This document shows positions 7,756-15,324 of a stretch of DNA of 34,318 bases, piece after piece. Position 1 is the stretch's first letter, and every line of letters begins with the position of its first letter. A program made the translations under genes and the position numbers. Below the pieces are notes generated by a model that was given only the letters and a program-made list of their open reading frames with translations, made no database searches and was not told the origin of the DNA. The stretch is from a virus. Location: IMG/VR virus record IMGVR_UViG_3300007276_000146, positions 1 to 34,318 of that record; one strand, written 5' to 3'.

Positions 7756-8220
7756 ATGAAACTCTCAAAGAACTTCTCCCTCGCTGAGTTTACAAAATCT
7801 CAAACAGCGTTAAGACTTGACATTGATAACACACCAGATCAAGAACATTTAGATAACGCATTTGAACTATTTGATAAGGTAGTTCAACCTGTGCGTGATC
7901 AGTTTGGTCCGACAACAATTAATTCAGGGTACCGTGGACCAGACTTGAACAAAGCAGTTGGTGGCTCGTCAAAGTCTCAACACTGTAAAGGTGAAGCAGT
8001 TGATATTGAATGTCCAGGTGTAGCAAACTATGATATTGCAAAGTGGATAGAAGACAATCTTGAATGGGATCAGTTGATACTTGAGTTCTACACGCCAGGT
8101 ATTCCAGATTCTGGTTGGGTTCATGTATCATATAAAGCAGACGGGAGCAATCGTAAGCAGTCGTTAACTGCTATGAAAGAAAACGGTAATACTGTATACA
8201 AAACAGGATTGATTGCATGA
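7756..8220 (+). CDS. Endolysin: M15-type peptidoglycan peptidase
   Basis: A 154-residue enzyme of the peptidase M15 family (D-Ala-D-Ala or L-Ala-D-Glu peptidases), expected to cut peptide stems of peptidoglycan at lysis. The N-terminal FSLAEFTKSQTALR is the typical lead-in. The zinc site is visible as H76 and D83 in SQHCKGEAVDIE and H123 in GWVHVS; SGYRGPDLNKAVGG (57-70) is also conserved. There is no signal peptide, so release needs a holin. It heads a group containing spanin-type and holin-type genes, which supports a lysis role over a virion-associated one. The stop overlaps the next ATG (ATGA). Confidence 0.87.
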   Translation: MKLSKNFSLAEFTKSQTALRLDIDNTPDQEHLDNAFELFDKVVQPVRDQFGPTTINSGYRGPDLNKAVGGSSKSQHCKGEAVDIECPGVANYDIAKWIEDNLEWDQLILEFYTPGIPDSGWVHVSYKADGSNRKQSLTAMKENGNTVYKTGLIA

Positions 8221-8387
8221 GCAAAGAAAAAGAAGGTCCGATTCAAAGTCATGATCCAAACTTACGAGCATGGGAATATGATGGCGATGGAACAAAGATA
8301 TACAAGTTAGAACAAGGATATCGAAATAAAACACCTTACACAAAAGAACACTGGTTTAAAGTTGGATTTTGGAAAGGCAGACAGTAA
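8217..8387 (+). CDS. Small hypothetical protein in lysis region
   Basis: A 56-residue ORF joined to both neighbours, by ATGA upstream and TAATG downstream. It is polar and aromatic-rich toward the end (EHWFKVGFWKGRQ) and has a short Asp-Gly-Asp-Gly turn. There is no membrane segment or cysteine. The function is not recognised; its placement between endolysin and i-spanin suggests it is expressed with the lysis genes. Confidence 0.6.
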   Translation: MSKEKEGPIQSHDPNLRAWEYDGDGTKIYKLEQGYRNKTPYTKEHWFKVGFWKGRQ

Positions 8388-8878
8388 TGTTCACGTATCT
8401 TAAAATAGCCATGGTTGTTATTGTTATTGGTGGAGCTGCTGGTGCGTTTTCATATGTTAAAGCACTTCAAGCCGACCTCGCGACAAGCGAAGCAAACAAT
8501 GCGAAACTTGAACAATCTGTTAGTCAACAGAAGGCAGTGATTGAACAGCAATTGAAAGATGTAAAAGCAATACAAACGGCGATGGTCGAGCAACAAGAGT
8601 TGAATAAAAAACTCAATGCTTCTATTGAAAATTTGCGAGATAAGTTTTCAAAAATAAACGCAAGTGGTAAGAAAAGAGATATTGGCGCCCTTGCTGAAGA
8701 TAAACCAAAACTCGTACAACGAGTAATAAATAAAGGAACCCGTAACGCTCTTCGGTGTATGGAAATATCGATGGGCGCACCTCTTACAGAGAAAGAAAAA
8801 AATGCTACAAAGAAGTCAGAGATTAATCCAGAATGCACTGGTATTGCCAATCCTTCTTATCAGCCTTACGGCAATTAG
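8387..8878 (+). CDS. Rz-like i-spanin (inner-membrane spanin subunit)
   Basis: A 163-residue protein with one N-terminal membrane anchor (AMVVIVIGGAAGAFSYV, about residues 8-24), a long periplasmic coiled coil rich in Gln, Leu and Glu (about 25-95), and a Lys-rich C-terminal part with two cysteines. This is the i-spanin layout; with an outer-membrane lipoprotein it fuses the membranes in the last step of lysis. The ATG at 8387 overlaps the upstream stop and is preferred to an in-frame TTG at 8369. Its 3' end is overlapped in another frame by the start of the probable o-spanin gene, an arrangement typical of Rz/Rz1. Confidence 0.75.
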   Translation: MFTYLKIAMVVIVIGGAAGAFSYVKALQADLATSEANNAKLEQSVSQQKAVIEQQLKDVKAIQTAMVEQQELNKKLNASIENLRDKFSKINASGKKRDIGALAEDKPKLVQRVINKGTRNALRCMEISMGAPLTEKEKNATKKSEINPECTGIANPSYQPYGN

Positions 8879-9209
8879 TGGTTGTAGTTCAGTCAAAGAG
8901 TTAGAAATCTTTACAAAGGAGATTGAAAGAACACCTTTGAATCTTAACGCGCCTCAAGCGTTGGAGATGGAAGAACTCGACTGGATTATTATTACTGAAG
9001 AAAACTATAAACAGGTATTCGATGACTTAAAAAAGAAAAATAAAGATGTCGTGTTATTTGGACTTACTGATGATGGTTATGAAACTCTTGCAGTGAACTT
9101 TGCCCAAGTCCGAAAGTATATAATCTTGAATAAAAGCATCTTACAAAAATACAAAGATTATTACGAGGGTAAAAAAGATGGCAACGAAAAAACTCGAACC
9201 GAAAAGTAA
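8802..9209 (+). CDS. Rz1-like o-spanin lipoprotein
   Basis: A 135-residue protein with a type II signal peptide: basic start (MLQRSQR), hydrophobic core (LVLPILLISL) and lipobox I25-S26-G27-C28. The mature protein would be lipid-anchored in the outer membrane. It begins 77 bases inside the i-spanin gene in a different frame, as Rz1 does. It is longer than classical Rz1; the region LDWIIITEENYKQVFDDL followed by LFGLTDDGYETLAVNFAQVR resembles a conserved domain in lysis-region lipoproteins of marine T4-like phages. The o-spanin role is inferred from layout and the lipobox. Confidence 0.68.
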   Translation: MLQRSQRLIQNALVLPILLISLTAISGCSSVKELEIFTKEIERTPLNLNAPQALEMEELDWIIITEENYKQVFDDLKKKNKDVVLFGLTDDGYETLAVNFAQVRKYIILNKSILQKYKDYYEGKKDGNEKTRTEK

Positions 9210-9519
9210 GTATGAAAAATATGATCTTGATGGTGATGGTGTAGTAACTGATGAGGAGTTGGCTATGGACGAAAAGTTAATGCGATTAGATAATGAGGAT
9301 AAGAAAGAAGATGCACAGCGCATGATGGCGTGGTTTGCATTATTCGGTATGCTACTATATCCTTCGCTTGTTGTAATATCAGTGTTTATAAAACTGGACG
9401 CTGCGGCAACTGTATTAGGTAATATGGCACCAACATACTTCGTTTCCGTTGCTGCTATCGTTGCTGCATTCTTTGGTAAAGAAGCCTATGTCAAGAGCAA
9501 AGGTACAACTACTAAATAA
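9178..9519 (+). CDS. EF-hand membrane protein, holin candidate
   Basis: A 113-residue protein with a soluble N-terminus holding one EF-hand-like Ca-binding loop (DLDGDGVVTDEE, about residues 16-27), a charged linker, and two membrane segments (WFALFGMLLYPSLVVISVF, about 52-70, and FVSVAAIVAAFFGKEAYV, about 87-104). The same combination recurs in lysis regions of marine T4-like phages. Two close membrane helices and the position after endolysin and spanins make it a holin candidate, but no experiment is known to me. Its start overlaps the o-spanin gene by 32 bases in another frame. Confidence 0.7.
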   Translation: MATKKLEPKSKYEKYDLDGDGVVTDEELAMDEKLMRLDNEDKKEDAQRMMAWFALFGMLLYPSLVVISVFIKLDAAATVLGNMAPTYFVSVAAIVAAFFGKEAYVKSKGTTTK

Positions 9520-9536
9520 TAAAAAAAGAGGGTATC

Positions 9537-10013
9537 ATGGGTAAGTTCAATAATAAAATTTCAGCAGAGTTTCATCCGCCTCGTAAGTGGATTCTTGAGC
9601 GGTTGCTTTCTTATAAGAATGATGACATCGATAACGAAGCATTTCATGCGATTGGTCTTGGCGGCAAAGAGAATGAAATACGATGTACAAAAGGTTTTGA
9701 AACTGATCTTGCTTCAGTTCCTCGTGCTATCTGGTGGTTAATTGCTCCGTGGGATATTGCTCGTGCTGCAATCATCCATGATCTTCTATATAAACAAATT
9801 CGTTTATATCGTGGAAAAAATCGTGGGCTGGGTCATATAGATTGGGATAAAGTTGTTGCTGCTAAGAAAGCTGCTGACAAAGTTTTCCTGATGGCAATGA
9901 AAGATGCAGAACCATCGGTTCCTAGTTGGAAAATATATGCTGCATACTATGCAGTTGTATTGTTTGGTCGTTGGTCAATTATTCCAAGAGAAGAAGATAA
10001 AAATGCCTCATGA
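9537..10013 (+). CDS. DUF1353 family protein
   Basis: A 158-residue protein with the DUF1353 signature: GFETDLASVPRAIWWLIAP (about residues 58-76) and AAIIHDLLYKQ (about 82-92), plus a C-terminal hydrophobic helix (YAAYYAVVLFGRWS). DUF1353 proteins are common in phages, often beside tail or lysis genes, and the biochemical role is unknown. A GAGGG site precedes the ATG. Conserved His and Asp residues could bind a metal. The end overlaps the next gene by 11 bases in a different frame. Confidence 0.8.
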   Translation: MGKFNNKISAEFHPPRKWILERLLSYKNDDIDNEAFHAIGLGGKENEIRCTKGFETDLASVPRAIWWLIAPWDIARAAIIHDLLYKQIRLYRGKNRGLGHIDWDKVVAAKKAADKVFLMAMKDAEPSVPSWKIYAAYYAVVLFGRWSIIPREEDKNAS

Positions 10014-10176
10014 TGGTTTAGATATCGAACTTCAGTATGAATCTGCTGGTTACTGCATGGATTGCGGTCACGATTGTCATTGTGATACAATAGTATGTGC
10101 TGATTTGATTGGTGTTGGTATGACAGATAAAAATCAACCTTGCGCTTGTCCAGCGTGTAAATGTAGTCAAAAATAA
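10003..10176 (+). CDS. Small Cys-rich zinc-binding-like protein
   Basis: A 57-residue protein with ten cysteines in two clusters, CMDCGHDCHCDTIVC and CACPACKC, which fit one or two zinc sites. The ATG at 10003 is preceded by AAGAAGATAAAA, and the gene overlaps the DUF1353 gene by 11 bases. It is not a known enzyme. It resembles the small Cys-rich proteins at 2668 and 14280 only in general style. Confidence 0.65.
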   Translation: MPHDGLDIELQYESAGYCMDCGHDCHCDTIVCADLIGVGMTDKNQPCACPACKCSQK

Positions 10177-10181
10177 AAAAA

Positions 10182-10562
10182 ATGCCAGAAGAAATAAAAA
10201 CAGAAGTAGAACTCCTTAAGCGAGATATGGAATTACTTGGTCAGCTTGCGGCTAAGTTTGATATAGCGATTGATCGTCTTACAGAGGTAAGCCAGTCAGT
10301 TGATAAAATGCTTGCAATCCATGAAAATCGCTTACAAAATCAAGAACACCAAGGTGAACTGATTCATCAACGTATTTCTGATTTCAAAAGAGAAATGTTG
10401 GATGAGATGAAAGATATGCGAAAACACAATGCCGAATGTTCTCGTGGAGTAGAGGACCGACTCGCACGTTTAGAAAAGTGGCGTTGGTTCGTTGTCGGTA
10501 TCGCTGCTGCTGTTGGTTTTATATTAGCGCAAATTAAAACTTTATCTGGCTTATTTTCATAA
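10182..10562 (+). CDS. Coiled-coil protein with C-terminal membrane anchor (XhlA-like)
   Basis: A 126-residue protein: a long helix with coiled-coil character (about residues 5-95, with LAAKFDIAIDRLTEVSQSV), then a basic patch and one C-terminal membrane segment (WFVVGIAAAVGFILAQI, about 102-118). This layout is like XhlA-type lysis proteins and tail-anchored phage proteins. No clear Shine-Dalgarno site precedes the ATG; the leader is a run of A, which is unusual here. It is the last gene before the primase promoter. A lysis or membrane-targeting role is inferred. Confidence 0.62.
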   Translation: MPEEIKTEVELLKRDMELLGQLAAKFDIAIDRLTEVSQSVDKMLAIHENRLQNQEHQGELIHQRISDFKREMLDEMKDMRKHNAECSRGVEDRLARLEKWRWFVVGIAAAVGFILAQIKTLSGLFS

Positions 10563-10567
10563 AATCA

Positions 10568-10595
10568 TTGACATTACTTCTTATTAAGTTATAAT
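10568..10595 (+). promoter_or_regulatory. Sigma70-type promoter before primase
   Basis: TTGACA (10568-10573) and TATAAT (10590-10595) both match the bacterial consensus exactly, with a 16-base spacer, in the 73-base gap between the lysis region and the primase gene. It would be read by host RNA polymerase early in infection and could drive primase, thyX and nrdJ. Confidence 0.8.
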
Positions 10596-10635
10596 AGGTC
10601 TTGTACCTGTTAATGACTAATAGTATTGGTAACTT

Positions 10636-11667
10636 ATGAATACGTTATGGATCGATATAAAATTTGCGAACTTAATATCTTCACAACTTGAACTGTTTAA
10701 GGTAAAGAAAAGTAATCCTTATCTTGCTAACTTTCGCTGTCCGGTTTGTGGCGATAGTAAGAAGAACAAGAAGAAGGCAAGAGGATATGTCTTTCAGCAT
10801 AAGACAGCTTTATTCTATCGTTGCCACAATTGTGGTGCGTCAATGGCATTTTCAAAATTCATTGATATGATAAACAGTGGTCTTTCGAAACAGTATCGAC
10901 TTGAGAAATATAAAGAGAGCGACGAAGAAAAGAAAAAAGAGCCAGACATTACGAGTTTTGCTCCTCCTAAGTTTATGTCAAGTGGTGTACTGAAGAAACT
11001 GAAAAAGATTAGTCAGTTAGCGCATGATCATCCCGCAAAACTCTATGTTGAGAAACGGCAGATTCCAGCCAATCAACATTTTAAACTCTTTTATTGTCCG
11101 AAGTTTAATGCTTTTGTTAATGAGTTTCTTTCGCCTGGTATGTTTGACGATATCGCCCTCAAGAACGATGAACCCCGCTTGATTATTCCTTTTATTAATG
11201 AAAAGAAAGAAGTATTTGCAATACAGGGTCGGTCGTTTCGTAAATCTGGTTTAAGATATATTACAATAAAGATTGACAAAGAAGCACCCCTCATCTATAA
11301 TATGGATAGTATTGATCAGACAAAGAACGTATATTGTGTAGAAGGTCCGATTGATAGTATGTTTATTCCGAACAGTATTGCCGTCGGCGGTGCTGACCTT
11401 AAACGTGTCAATGAAGTTTTGACTACAGATAAGGTCATATACATATTTGATAACCAACCTCGAAACAGAGAGATTATTAATATTATGCAACGAGGAAGTA
11501 AAGATGGACAGAGAATGGTTGTCTGGCCAGACAATATTAAAGAGAAAGATATTAATGAAATGGTTATGAACGGGCGATCACAGAGCGAAATTCTCAATAT
11601 TATAAATTATAATACGCACTCAGGTCTAGCCCTTAAAATGAAAATCAATACATGGAGTAGATGTTAA
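10636..11667 (+). CDS. DNA primase, T4 gp61 type
   Basis: A 343-residue primase that makes RNA primers for lagging-strand synthesis, normally in complex with the replicative helicase (gp41 in T4). An N-terminal zinc finger is visible: C35, C38, C63 and C66 in RCPVCGDSKKNKKKARGY and YRCHNCGASM. The TOPRIM-type core has the conserved acidic residues E236 and D240 (VYCVEGPIDSMFI) and D272 (VIYIFDNQP). The length agrees with gp61. It is the first gene after the consensus promoter at 10568, and its stop overlaps the thyX start. Confidence 0.88.
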   Translation: MNTLWIDIKFANLISSQLELFKVKKSNPYLANFRCPVCGDSKKNKKKARGYVFQHKTALFYRCHNCGASMAFSKFIDMINSGLSKQYRLEKYKESDEEKKKEPDITSFAPPKFMSSGVLKKLKKISQLAHDHPAKLYVEKRQIPANQHFKLFYCPKFNAFVNEFLSPGMFDDIALKNDEPRLIIPFINEKKEVFAIQGRSFRKSGLRYITIKIDKEAPLIYNMDSIDQTKNVYCVEGPIDSMFIPNSIAVGGADLKRVNEVLTTDKVIYIFDNQPRNREIINIMQRGSKDGQRMVVWPDNIKEKDINEMVMNGRSQSEILNIINYNTHSGLALKMKINTWSRC

Positions 11668-12341
11668 TGAACGTCCGACTGATATCTTATTCTCGTATTC
11701 CTGAGGCATCGGACTTAAATATCATAGACAATGCTCAAGAACTGATTGCATACTGCGCTCGTGTTTCGAATCCGTCAAATCAGATTAACTCAGAAACATC
11801 CGAGCGTCTTATTAAATATTTAATCAAACACCAACACTGGTCGCCTCTCGAAATGGTCAGTGCTTGTTTAGAGATTGATACTACTAGAGATATTGCTCAT
11901 CAGATTGTTCGCCATCGTTCTTTTTCTTTTCAAGAATTTAGTCAACGATATGCGAATCCTGAAGAGCAAGGCGATATGTTTGAGTTTAGTGAAGCACGGT
12001 TACAAGATACGAAGAACCGTCAGAACTCAATAGAAGTGAATAATATTATATTACAAAATCAGTGGAAAATAAAACAAATAGAAATTGCTCAACAATGTAA
12101 AGATGTTTACGACTGGGCACTAGAAAATGGAATAGCAAAAGAACAAGCAAGAAAAGTATTACCAGAAGGTATTACAAAAACAAAACTTTATATGAATGGT
12201 ACGTTGCGTAGTTGGGTACATTACATCTCTTTAAGAAGTGCCAATGGAACGCAGAAAGAACACATGGAAATAGCGAAAACATGTGCGAAGATTATTGCAG
12301 AAGTGTTTCCGCTTATTAAAACGATAGAGGACGAAAAATAA
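11667..12341 (+). CDS. thyX: Flavin-dependent thymidylate synthase ThyX
   Basis: A 224-residue enzyme converting dUMP to dTMP with methylene-tetrahydrofolate, FAD and NADPH. The ThyX signature RHRxxSxxxxSxRY is present as RHRSFSFQEFSQRY (residues 82-95), and the C-terminal substrate-binding region (LRSWVHYISLRSANGTQKEH) is intact. The ATG at 11667 is chosen because it forms the TAATG junction with primase and lies 9 bases from GGAG; an ATG at 11661 in the same frame is possible. Together with the RNR behind it, it supplies DNA precursors. Confidence 0.93.
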   Translation: MNVRLISYSRIPEASDLNIIDNAQELIAYCARVSNPSNQINSETSERLIKYLIKHQHWSPLEMVSACLEIDTTRDIAHQIVRHRSFSFQEFSQRYANPEEQGDMFEFSEARLQDTKNRQNSIEVNNIILQNQWKIKQIEIAQQCKDVYDWALENGIAKEQARKVLPEGITKTKLYMNGTLRSWVHYISLRSANGTQKEHMEIAKTCAKIIAEVFPLIKTIEDEK

Positions 12342-14269
12342 TGTCAAACTACTTACCAACACTATATCAACAATTCATTCATTTATCTCGGTACTCTCGT
12401 TGGTTGCCTGAAAAGGGCCGGCGTGAAACTTGGGAAGAAACTGTATCTCGATATTTCGATTTTTTCACTGAGCATTTGAAAGACATGCATGATTATGATG
12501 TTGGTAGTATTCGTAAAGAGTTAGAAGAGGCTGTTCTTTCGTTGCAAGTGATGCCGTCGATGCGTTGTTTGATGACTGCTGGTGAAGCACTCAAGCGTGA
12601 AAACATTGCTGGGTATAACTGTTCGTATGTTGCTGTTGACCGTATTCAAGCGTTTGATGAAATACTCTATGTGTTGATGAATGGTACCGGTGTTGGATTT
12701 AGTGTTGAACGACAATATGTAAACGAACTCCCCCACGTTGCTGATGACTTTCATGAAACAGATACGACGATTGTTGTTTCTGATAGTCGCCTTGGTTGGG
12801 CAAAAGGTCTCAAAGAACTTGTTGGTATGCTGTATGTTGGTCAGATGCCGAAGTGGGACTTGTCAAAACTTCGTCCAGCAGGTGCTCCTCTCAAGACTTT
12901 TGGCGGTCGGTCAAGTGGACCTGATCCTCTTGATAGTCTGTTTACTTTTTGTGTTGAGAAGTTTCGTGGAGCTGCTGGTCGTAAACTCTCTTCGCTTGAA
13001 TGTCATGATATCGTTTGTAAGATTGCAGAAGTTGTAGTTGTTGGTGGTGTTCGCCGTTCTGCATTGATTAGTCTTTCAAATCTTTCTGATGATCGTATGC
13101 GCCATGCAAAATCCGGTCAGTGGTGGATTGATGAAGGTCAACGCGCTCTTGCAAATAACAGTGCGTGTTACACAGAAAAGCCAGATATCGGCATCTTTAT
13201 GGACGAATGGAAGTCACTATATGATTCTAAATCTGGTGAGCGCGGCATTTTTAACCGTGAAAGTGCTAATAAGATGGCTGAAATGAGTGGTCGCCGTGAA
13301 GTCGGAGACTATGAGTTTGGTACGAATCCATGCAGTGAAATCATTCTTCGCAGTCGCCAGTTCTGTAATCTATCAGAAGTTGTTGTCCGCGCGTCTGATA
13401 CAAGACAAACATTGATGAAGAAAGTCCGTCTGGCTACCATTCTTGGTACATTCCAGTCAACTCTTGTGAACTTTAGATATCTATCAGCCGCATGGAAGAA
13501 GAACTGCGAAGAAGAAAGACTTCTTGGTGTTTCTCTGACAGGTATTATGGACTGTGAACTCACGAACGGTAAGAAGGGCGATGATGTCCTTAAATCTCTT
13601 TTGATGGAACTCAAAGCAGAAGCAGTCAAAACGAATAAAGAAATGGCCGAAAAAATTGGCATCAATCAGAGTGTTGCTATAACATGCGTCAAACCATCGG
13701 GTACAGTCAGTCAGTTGGTTGATGCTGCATCTGGTATTCATGCTCGGCATAATCCATATTACATCCGCACGGTGCGTGGTGATAAGAAAGACCCATTGAC
13801 GAAAATGATGATTGATGCAGGTTTTCCTGTCGAAGATGATGTGATGAATCCGAGCCACACTTCTGTATTCTCTTTTCCAATGAAAGTCGAAAAGGGCGCT
13901 GTGTTCCGCATGGATATGGACGCAATCGAACAGTTAGAAATGTGGTTGACATATCAGAAATATTGGTGCGAACACAAGCCATCTGTTACAATTACCGTCA
14001 AAGAACACGAGTGGATGCAAGTTGGTGCGTGGGTATATGATAACTTTGATTACATGAGCGGAATCAGTTTCTTGCCTTTCTCGGAGCATACATATAAACA
14101 AGCACCGTATCAAGATATTGAAATGAAAGAATACGAAGAAACATCGAAGACATTGCCTAAAGAAGTTGATTGGTCAAAGTTATCGGAGTATGAACTTACC
14201 GATATGACTTCTGGTTCACAAGAGTTAGCTTGTACTGCTGGAGTATGTGAAGTTGTAGACTTAACATAA
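12341..14269 (+). CDS. nrdJ: Class II (adenosylcobalamin-dependent) ribonucleotide reductase
   Basis: A 642-residue monomeric-type RNR, shorter than the roughly 740-residue Lactobacillus enzyme. The thiyl-radical cysteine is C331 in NPCSEI. The active-site disulphide pair is C94 (YNCSYV) and C342 (FCNLSE). C331 and C342 are 11 residues apart, the same spacing as C408/C419 of the Lactobacillus enzyme. The C-terminal redox pair is C631 and C636 (CTAGVC). The enzyme would make deoxynucleotides without oxygen or a small subunit but needs host B12. It starts in the thyX stop codon. Confidence 0.9.
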   Translation: MSNYLPTLYQQFIHLSRYSRWLPEKGRRETWEETVSRYFDFFTEHLKDMHDYDVGSIRKELEEAVLSLQVMPSMRCLMTAGEALKRENIAGYNCSYVAVDRIQAFDEILYVLMNGTGVGFSVERQYVNELPHVADDFHETDTTIVVSDSRLGWAKGLKELVGMLYVGQMPKWDLSKLRPAGAPLKTFGGRSSGPDPLDSLFTFCVEKFRGAAGRKLSSLECHDIVCKIAEVVVVGGVRRSALISLSNLSDDRMRHAKSGQWWIDEGQRALANNSACYTEKPDIGIFMDEWKSLYDSKSGERGIFNRESANKMAEMSGRREVGDYEFGTNPCSEIILRSRQFCNLSEVVVRASDTRQTLMKKVRLATILGTFQSTLVNFRYLSAAWKKNCEEERLLGVSLTGIMDCELTNGKKGDDVLKSLLMELKAEAVKTNKEMAEKIGINQSVAITCVKPSGTVSQLVDAASGIHARHNPYYIRTVRGDKKDPLTKMMIDAGFPVEDDVMNPSHTSVFSFPMKVEKGAVFRMDMDAIEQLEMWLTYQKYWCEHKPSVTITVKEHEWMQVGAWVYDNFDYMSGISFLPFSEHTYKQAPYQDIEMKEYEETSKTLPKEVDWSKLSEYELTDMTSGSQELACTAGVCEVVDLT

Positions 14270-14279
14270 GGATAATCAC

Positions 14280-14474
14280 ATGGATAAAATGAAGCAAATA
14301 ATACTCTGTGATGATTGTGGTGCAGAATATACGATAACATATAATAGCGATGAAAAAATTGAATATTGTCCGATGTGCGGTGCAGACATTTATGAAGAAG
14401 ATGAAGAAACTGAAGAATATTATTGGGATGAAGATGAATGGCCGTATACCGACGAAAACGAAAGTAATGAATGA
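14280..14474 (+). CDS. Zinc-ribbon small acidic protein
   Basis: A 64-residue protein with CDDCG and CPMCG forming a rubredoxin-like zinc ribbon (residues 10-35), followed by a very acidic tail of Glu, Asp and Tyr. AAGGA lies 7 bases before the ATG. Such ribbons in phages may act in transcription or as protein adaptors; here the function is unknown. It sits between nrdJ and a nuclease gene, with a 4-base overlap to the latter. Confidence 0.7.
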   Translation: MDKMKQIILCDDCGAEYTITYNSDEKIEYCPMCGADIYEEDEETEEYYWDEDEWPYTDENESNE

Positions 14475-14908
14475 GTTATGAAAACCCTTGGACATTTGAC
14501 GAGGAAGTTTTTGATGATGAAGATGTAGACAATTACGTTGGTTTTGTTTATATGATAGTGAACCTTACAGATGGTAGAAAATATATTGGACGGAAATACT
14601 TTTACAATATTCGCAAGGTAAAAGGTAAAAAACGCCGTCAAAAATCTGAGAGCAACTGGAAAGAATACTACGGAAGTTCCGAAGAACTCTTGACAGACAT
14701 CGAAACATATGGTAAACTAAACTTTAAACGTATTATATTATCTTTACATACTACGAGAGGCGATTGTAACTATGAAGAAGTCAAACAACAATTTCTTTAT
14801 AACGTGTTAGAAGAAGATGGTTGGTACAATGGAAATATCTCAGGCAAATACCACAGGAAACCAAAACACATTTCCGAAGCTCGAAAAGTGGCAAAGGTTC
14901 GACTATAA
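14471..14908 (+). CDS. GIY-YIG family nuclease
   Basis: A 145-residue protein with a GIY-YIG-type fold: GFVYMIVN (24-31) stands for the GIY strand and KYIGRKYF (37-44) for YIG with the conserved Arg41. NYEEVKQQFL (about 100-110) carries the likely metal-binding Glu. Single-domain GIY-YIG proteins of this style are frequent in marine T4-like phages and may be free-standing homing endonucleases or DNA-repair nucleases. No separate DNA-binding domain is visible, so the homing role is uncertain. It overlaps both neighbours. Confidence 0.75.
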   Translation: MSYENPWTFDEEVFDDEDVDNYVGFVYMIVNLTDGRKYIGRKYFYNIRKVKGKKRRQKSESNWKEYYGSSEELLTDIETYGKLNFKRIILSLHTTRGDCNYEEVKQQFLYNVLEEDGWYNGNISGKYHRKPKHISEARKVAKVRL

Positions 14909-15008
14909 ACTCCATAATAAAATGGAAAGTTGGGATCAATTTGTTTTGAGAAAAATGAAAGAAGAGCGAGAATATTATGATTCAAGGAAAGATATGGGGA
15001 ACAACTGA
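14817..15008 (+). CDS. Hypothetical small protein bridging nuclease and cupin genes
   Basis: A 63-residue ORF that overlaps the end of the nuclease gene by 92 bases and the cupin gene by 32, both in other frames. The non-overlapping middle encodes a plausible helical, charged segment (WDQFVLRKMKEEREYYDS). Other possible starts are ATG at 14829 and 14922; none has a good ribosome site. It fills an otherwise empty 68-base gap. Whether it is translated is uncertain. Confidence 0.45.
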   Translation: MVGTMEISQANTTGNQNTFPKLEKWQRFDYKLHNKMESWDQFVLRKMKEEREYYDSRKDMGNN

Positions 15009-15324
15009 GCCTCTACTCGTTACTCCGATGATTGAACTTCATCGAATACATGTAAAAACAAAAATGAAATGTTCAGTTCACATGCATGAACGCAAGTGGA
15101 ATATGTTTTATTGTGTGAGTGGATCAATACATATACATACTCGAAAGAACGATTACGAACTGGTTGACGTTACAAAGTTACATCAGGGTCAGTTTACATC
15201 AGTCAAACCTGGAGAGTATCATTGGTTTGAAGGTACCGCTCTTGATGCTGAAGTTTTAGAAATTTATTATCTCGAACCAATCAGTGAAGATATTGTTCGT
15301 GAGACGGTTGGTGGTCATGTCTGA
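14977..15324 (+). CDS. Cupin-domain protein
   Basis: A 115-residue single-domain cupin. Metal-site residues are visible in motif 1 as H35 and H37 (CSVHMHERKWNMFYCVSG) and in motif 2 as H82 (PGEYHWFEG). It resembles the mannose-6-phosphate isomerase/sugar epimerase side of the cupin family, so it may isomerise or bind a sugar. It opens the glycan operon: its 3' end overlaps the following glycosyltransferase gene by 8 bases. The exact substrate cannot be read from sequence. Confidence 0.75.
   Translation: MIQGKIWGTTEPLLVTPMIELHRIHVKTKMKCSVHMHERKWNMFYCVSGSIHIHTRKNDYELVDVTKLHQGQFTSVKPGEYHWFEGTALDAEVLEIYYLEPISEDIVRETVGGHV

Noticed and set aside
9904-10002. Longer N-terminal form of the Cys-rich protein at 10003
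   Set aside because: The extension is antiphase coding of the DUF1353 gene; the short form starts at a usual coupling position.
11601-11608. TATAAATT before thyX
   Set aside because: It is inside the primase gene, and thyX is already coupled to primase; an AT-rich coincidence is likelier.
15284-15316. Upstream in-frame start for the glycosyltransferase at 15317
   Set aside because: It would overlap the cupin gene by 41 bases with no ribosome site; the later ATG gives a normal GT start.
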